Both the position numbers and the translations under genes were made by a program. The notes under the pieces were generated by a model. That model was not told the DNA's origin, did not search any database, and worked only from the letters and a program-made list of their open reading frames with translations. A stretch of DNA of 9,673 bases from Thermoflexales bacterium (GTDB taxonomy: Bacteria > Chloroflexota > Anaerolineae > B4-G1 > SLSP01): the NCBI GenBank assembly GCA_007130345.1, contig SLSP01000022.1, forward strand, positions 1 to 9,673, written 5' to 3'. Shown here one piece after another: positions 6,551 through 9,673 of the stretch. Position 1 is the stretch's first letter. Every line of letters starts with the position of its first letter.

Positions 6551-7231
6551 ATGCACATACTCGCCCCGATACTTTTCCCGTTGTACGTGACGGCTTACGT
6601 GGTGATTGCCGCCGTCATATTCCAGCAATACCGTCGCACCCGCGATCTCATCGACTTGGTGCTGGGTCTGCTCCTGCTGTCAGTGGCCTACGACAATCTC
6701 ATCCTCGCGCTGGGGCGGGTGCTGGCGAATGCCCCCGCCCTGTTTGTGGTCTTGAGCCGCTTCCGCTATATCTTCCACGGGACGTTTATGCCGTACTTCG
6801 CGGTGGTGGCGCTAGGCTTGCTGGAGCGCACCGCCACAACGCCGCGCCCCCGATTGATGCGCGGTGTGTGGATCGCGGCTACGGTGCTCGCAGTGGTGGG
6901 GCTGGTGGCGTCCGCGTTGCTGATATTGGCGGATCCGCCGGTGATGGTGGCGGGCGTGCTCCGCATCCCCCCAGACCGCGACGCCTCCGCCGCGTGGACG
7001 CGCCGGGTGCCGCATCTCAGCACGGTGCTGGCGACGGTGATTATGATCATCGTCGGCGGCATACTCTGGCGGCGCGTGGGATGGCCCTGGCTCTTCGCCG
7101 TCTCTGTGCTGACTTTTGTGGTGGCCGCAGCCTTCCACGGAGAGCGCGCCTTTATCCTGATGAACTTCGTCGAAGTGCTGCTCGGTGCGGGCCTGGTAGC
7201 GACCTCGCAACGGCTCGCAAAGCACACTTGA
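6551..7231 (+). CDS. Seven-helix integral membrane protein, function unknown
   Basis: This encodes 226 residues that I do not recognise. Hydrophobic segments suitable for membrane helices lie near 5-25, 33-55, 73-91, 106-127, 157-173, 178-195 and 201-219. Basic clusters follow helix 1 (RRTR, 28-31) and helix 5 (RR, 174-175). Polar residues sit inside or beside helices: YDN at 47-49, RFRYIFHG at 70-77 and FHGER at 195-199. These are candidates for a ligand, cofactor or metal site, but no known motif fits. The ATG at 6551 has GGAGA about six bases upstream, which supports the start. It is transcribed divergently from the GT4 gene across a 221-base gap. I find no promoter in that gap that I would trust for this direction. 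The lipoprotein gene follows 63 bases later on the same strand. Confidence 0.8.
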   Translation: MHILAPILFPLYVTAYVVIAAVIFQQYRRTRDLIDLVLGLLLLSVAYDNLILALGRVLANAPALFVVLSRFRYIFHGTFMPYFAVVALGLLERTATTPRPRLMRGVWIAATVLAVVGLVASALLILADPPVMVAGVLRIPPDRDASAAWTRRVPHLSTVLATVIMIIVGGILWRRVGWPWLFAVSVLTFVVAAAFHGERAFILMNFVEVLLGAGLVATSQRLAKHT

Positions 7232-7237
7232 CGTTCT

Positions 7238-7272
7238 GGAATCGGATTTTTGGACTTTTTTCAGGGGAGTCA
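7238..7272. repeat. Solo end of the MITE-like element, copy C (35 bp)
   Basis: The segment starts GGAATCGGATTTTTGG and ends CAGGGGAGTCA. It matches the right end of copies A and B except for three A residues missing at its left and one substitution near its tip. Its tip, GAGTCA, is the exact inverse of the left tip TGACTC of the full copies. It begins seven bases after the membrane-protein stop and ends 22 bases before the lipoprotein ATG. It is probably a decayed copy or a solo terminal repeat. Confidence 0.7.
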
Positions 7273-7294
7273 ACCTTTAACCCAGGAGGAAAAA

Positions 7295-8545
7295 ATGAAG
7301 CACAAGGGCTGGATAACTGTGCTGATTATGTTGTGCATCGGCGTGCTATTGGCCTGCGGCGGTACCAGACCCCCACGCGATCCGCCCACAAGGGTGCCGT
7401 CGGATTTCCCGGCTACGCCGACGCCGAGTCCCACGCCGCCTCCCACGCCGCTGCCGGACGATCCCAAGAGCCAGGTCGGGACGGTGGACATCGTCAACAA
7501 CTCCGGGCAAGCGATCTGGTACATTTACATCTCGCCTAGTGACGCTGATGACTGGGGAAGCGATTGGTTGGGCGCGGACATCGTCGCCAGCGGCGAGCGC
7601 CACACCATCACCGACATCCCCGTCGGCGTGTATGACCTCAAGGCCGAGAGCCAATCCGGGCACTCGCTGGATCTGCTGTGGAACGTGACCATCGCGGGCG
7701 AGATAACGTGGCACCTCTCCCCGATCATCGCGTTGGAAATCACCAATCGCAGCGACGCCGAGATTACGGGCCTGTACATCGCCGAGCCGGATAGCACCAC
7801 CTGGGGCGAAGACTGGCTGGCCGGCGCGACTATCCCGCCGGGAGAGGTGTATCGCATCTCGGACATCGCGCCGGGCATCTACGACCTCCGCGCGGTGGAC
7901 GCTGATGGCATCGGCATTGAGGAAATTTACGCGGTGGATGTGGCGGTCGGGTATACCTGGGAAATCATCGGGAGAACCGGCTTGCCTGTCGGTGCTGTAT
8001 TGCGTTTTGAGGATGACTTCAGCGACAATCGCAACAATTGGGGACTCACGCCCGAAAGCGACACCGTCCAGTACATCCCGCCCACCGATGGCGAATTCTG
8101 CATCCTCATCAAAAGCACCAACCTGACGGCCTGGGAATGGTACGAGCCGTTCCGCCCCGAAGAATTCGTCGCCGAAATTGCCTGCGCCATCCCCGAAGGC
8201 GAGGCCAGTTGTGGCCTGGGCTTCGGCCCCGATGGGGATAACCTCCTCTGGTTCGAAGTCGCACCCTATGAACAGGTCTACGCCCTCTTCCTGCTGCAAG
8301 ACGCCGAATGGCAAGACGCCTTCATCGGCTGGACTGAATCCAAGCACATCGTCCCCGATAGCCAGAACTACCTCAGCATGGAGCGCGTGGGCGGCGTAGT
8401 CTCGATTTACATCAACAGCGTCCTGGTCGGCGAGGTGGAGACCGACGTCTTCCCCACCGGGCGCATCGGCATCGGCGGCGCAGCATATCACCAGGGGAAC
8501 GTGATGGTATGCATGGACAATCTCCGCGTGTGGCAGATTGAGTAA
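7295..8545 (+). CDS. Lipoprotein with tandem repeat domains and a C-terminal LamG/concanavalin-like domain
   Basis: This is a 416-residue predicted surface lipoprotein. Residues 1-20 form a signal peptide and LLAC (18-21) is the lipobox, with Cys21 the lipidated residue. A Thr/Pro/Ser linker (about 24-57, including TPTPSPTPPPTP) follows. Two tandem repeats of ~80 residues come next (64-143 and 144-224). Each has an opening beta strand with an N-rich turn (VNNS or TNRS), then a DWGSDWLG or TWGEDWLA segment, then an IPVGVYDLKA or IAPGIYDLRA segment. The rest (about 236-416) starts EDDFSDNRNNWG and reads like a LamG/concanavalin-like glucanase sandwich, ending MDNLRVWQIE. No catalytic motif is evident, so a carbohydrate- or surface-binding role is inferred. 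The frame is open to 7250, but AGGAGGA at 7284-7290 selects the ATG at 7295. It converges with the adenylyltransferase gene, 39 bases away. Confidence 0.88.
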   Translation: MKHKGWITVLIMLCIGVLLACGGTRPPRDPPTRVPSDFPATPTPSPTPPPTPLPDDPKSQVGTVDIVNNSGQAIWYIYISPSDADDWGSDWLGADIVASGERHTITDIPVGVYDLKAESQSGHSLDLLWNVTIAGEITWHLSPIIALEITNRSDAEITGLYIAEPDSTTWGEDWLAGATIPPGEVYRISDIAPGIYDLRAVDADGIGIEEIYAVDVAVGYTWEIIGRTGLPVGAVLRFEDDFSDNRNNWGLTPESDTVQYIPPTDGEFCILIKSTNLTAWEWYEPFRPEEFVAEIACAIPEGEASCGLGFGPDGDNLLWFEVAPYEQVYALFLLQDAEWQDAFIGWTESKHIVPDSQNYLSMERVGGVVSIYINSVLVGEVETDVFPTGRIGIGGAAYHQGNVMVCMDNLRVWQIE

Positions 8546-8584
8546 CCCCGGCGACGTTACGGCTCGCGGGCGGGCCGCTATCCC

Positions 8585-9454
8585 CTAATACATTCGCTCC
8601 GCGTCCCTGGGTAGCTCGCGGACATGGGCCAGATGCGCGCTCACCCGCGCGTCATCGCCATGAGGATACGCGAAGCCGCAGTGCTCCGCCACCACCAGGG
8701 CCACGCGCCGGAAGAGATCGCAGGCCGCGAAGAGCGCGTCCCAGGTGGCATCGTACCCCGCTTCCGAGTAAGTCGCCAGCAGCGCGTCCCACAACGCCGG
8801 CTCCAGATAGCGGTCGAGATACTTGCCGCACTTGCCGGGATCCCCAGTGAAGTCGGTCTTCACCCCCACGTACCAGCCGAGCATCTTCTCCAGTTGGGCG
8901 CGCGCGTAATGCTCCATGTAGTGCTTGGCGTAGAGGATCTCCGCGCGCCACAGCCCCTTGGCGACAGAAGGGGCGATCCACCAGAACTCGTTGCAGCAGT
9001 CGGCAAACGCCTGGGCCGTGGGCGGTTGCGGGAGATAATCCCGCGCACTCGGCGGCGCGAGCGGCGGAAAGAGGCCGTCTTTATCGAGCAGCAGCACGCT
9101 CAAGCTGTCGTCTTCAAGAGCGTCGAGCCGGTCGATGGGATAGAGCGTTAAGTCGATGCGGTGGCCGTCGGCGAACTGCATCAGGTAGACGAAATGCCCG
9201 CCTCCCTGCGGCGGCGGATCCTCCTTCGCCTCCGGCATCTGTAGGATCATCAACTCTCCGAAGCGCGCAATCCATTCCAGGTTGTTGCGATACGGCTCCA
9301 CCTCGGTGACAAAGTAGACCACGTCAAAGTCCTGGAAAACGTCACGCGGCGCGGCGGGATTGACCCGCGAGCCGTTCATCATCACCGCGCGGATGCGGTC
9401 GTCGGCGCGGGCCGTATCCAAAATTAAATTGAGTATGTCGTGTTCCGTGCGCAT
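8585..9454 (-). CDS. Aminoglycoside 6-adenylyltransferase-like nucleotidyltransferase (ANT(6)/AadK family)
   Basis: This is a 289-residue cytoplasmic protein that matches the ANT(6)/AadK family over its full length (AadK is about 284 residues). Family members transfer AMP from ATP to the 6-hydroxyl of streptomycin. The nucleotidyltransferase signature is intact: MMNGSRVNP (25-33), FQDFDVVYF (40-48) with metal-binding Asp42 and Asp44, and the third acidic residue in HRIDLTL with Asp101. The C-terminal helical part, with DLFRRVALVVAEHCGFAYP, is also typical. The ATG at 9454 has GAGG seven to eight bases upstream. Nothing around it suggests a resistance island: no integrase, cassette or second resistance gene is present. 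It stands alone, with a MITE-like element 77 bases upstream. Whether it protects against streptomycin or acts on another substrate cannot be read from sequence. Confidence 0.9.
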   Translation of the reverse strand: MRTEHDILNLILDTARADDRIRAVMMNGSRVNPAAPRDVFQDFDVVYFVTEVEPYRNNLEWIARFGELMILQMPEAKEDPPPQGGGHFVYLMQFADGHRIDLTLYPIDRLDALEDDSLSVLLLDKDGLFPPLAPPSARDYLPQPPTAQAFADCCNEFWWIAPSVAKGLWRAEILYAKHYMEHYARAQLEKMLGWYVGVKTDFTGDPGKCGKYLDRYLEPALWDALLATYSEAGYDATWDALFAACDLFRRVALVVAEHCGFAYPHGDDARVSAHLAHVRELPRDAERMY

Positions 9455-9531
9455 AGCCTGACCTCACTAATGAGTACGCTCCAAACTAATTTTTTGCAAT
9501 ACCACAAAAGTCACCCTGTTTGGGACACGGA

Positions 9532-9671
9532 TGACTCTACTGAAAGAACCCTAAAAAATCCGATTTTTTAGAACCTTGATACTATATATAGATTTTCCGC
9601 GTGCGAATTTCATATATGTAGTAGGTCGCATGTGGAAAAATCGGATTTTTGGACTTTTTTCAGGGGACTCA
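9532..9671. repeat. MITE-like element, copy B (140 bp)
   Basis: This is the second full copy, in the same orientation as copy A, starting TGACTC and ending GACTCA. Compared with A it has one extra A in the left palindrome and seven substitutions. The extra A makes the left hairpin perfect: CTAAAAAAT pairs with ATTTTTTAG around CCG. The left flank (CGGA, 9528-9531) does not match the two bases visible after the right end (CA), so no target-site duplication can be confirmed. It lies upstream of the adenylyltransferase gene and ends two bases before the window edge. Confidence 0.75.
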
Positions 9672-9673
9672 CA

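Noticed and set aside
7250..7294. Alternative TTG start of the lipoprotein within repeat copy C
   Set aside because: It would put 15 polar residues before the signal peptide and ignore the strong AGGAGGA before the ATG at 7295.
7346..8491. 381-codon open frame on the minus strand, antisense to the lipoprotein
   Set aside because: It has no recognisable motif. The opposite frame has a signal peptide, lipobox, repeats and a strong Shine-Dalgarno. Long antisense frames are common in GC-rich DNA.
8546..8584. Bidirectional terminator between the convergent lipoprotein and adenylyltransferase genes
   Set aside because: Only short GC stems (CGGC/GCCG) can be drawn and no T-run is present on either strand.

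Overview
The window looks like a chromosomal segment of a GC-rich environmental bacterium, most likely Chloroflexota. That assignment is an inference. It rests on the lipoprotein with a Thr/Pro linker after its lipobox, the mix of gene families, and an apparently leaderless promoter. No taxonomic marker gene is present. The stretch is mostly single-copy metabolic and cell-surface genes, with one small dispersed repeat family. There is no CRISPR array, rRNA, tRNA, phage module or transposase gene.

Minus strand, right to left from 6329: a GT4 glycosyltransferase has a good sigma70-type promoter placed so close to its ATG that the mRNA would be leaderless. It overlaps (TAATG) a membrane polyprenyl glycosylphosphotransferase. 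Next come an M20 metallo-hydrolase of YgeY/ArgE/DapE type and the pseudouridine-5'-phosphate glycosidase PsuG, each with its own Shine-Dalgarno sequence. The first pair belongs to surface polysaccharide synthesis and the second pair to catabolism of nucleosides or amides. A 346-base gap (1239-1584) holds hairpins and a miniature inverted-repeat element. Beyond it lie a 96-residue protein with a very basic Arg/Ser/Lys tail and a GH35 beta-galactosidase-like gene that runs off the left edge. The GH35 gene has lost every glutamate expected in the family's active site.

Plus strand, from 6551: a seven-helix membrane protein of unknown function is followed by a solo end of the same miniature element. 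Then comes a 416-residue lipoprotein with two tandem beta-type repeats and a C-terminal LamG/concanavalin-like domain. It converges on a minus-strand aminoglycoside 6-adenylyltransferase-like gene (8585-9454). A second full copy of the miniature element lies upstream of that gene and runs almost exactly to the right edge.

The most notable items are the repeat family (two full copies about 94% identical plus one solo end, each with an end just outside a gene start), the GH35-like pseudoenzyme, the PsuG/M20 pair and the leaderless promoter. I see no clear evidence of a wholly new multi-gene system.
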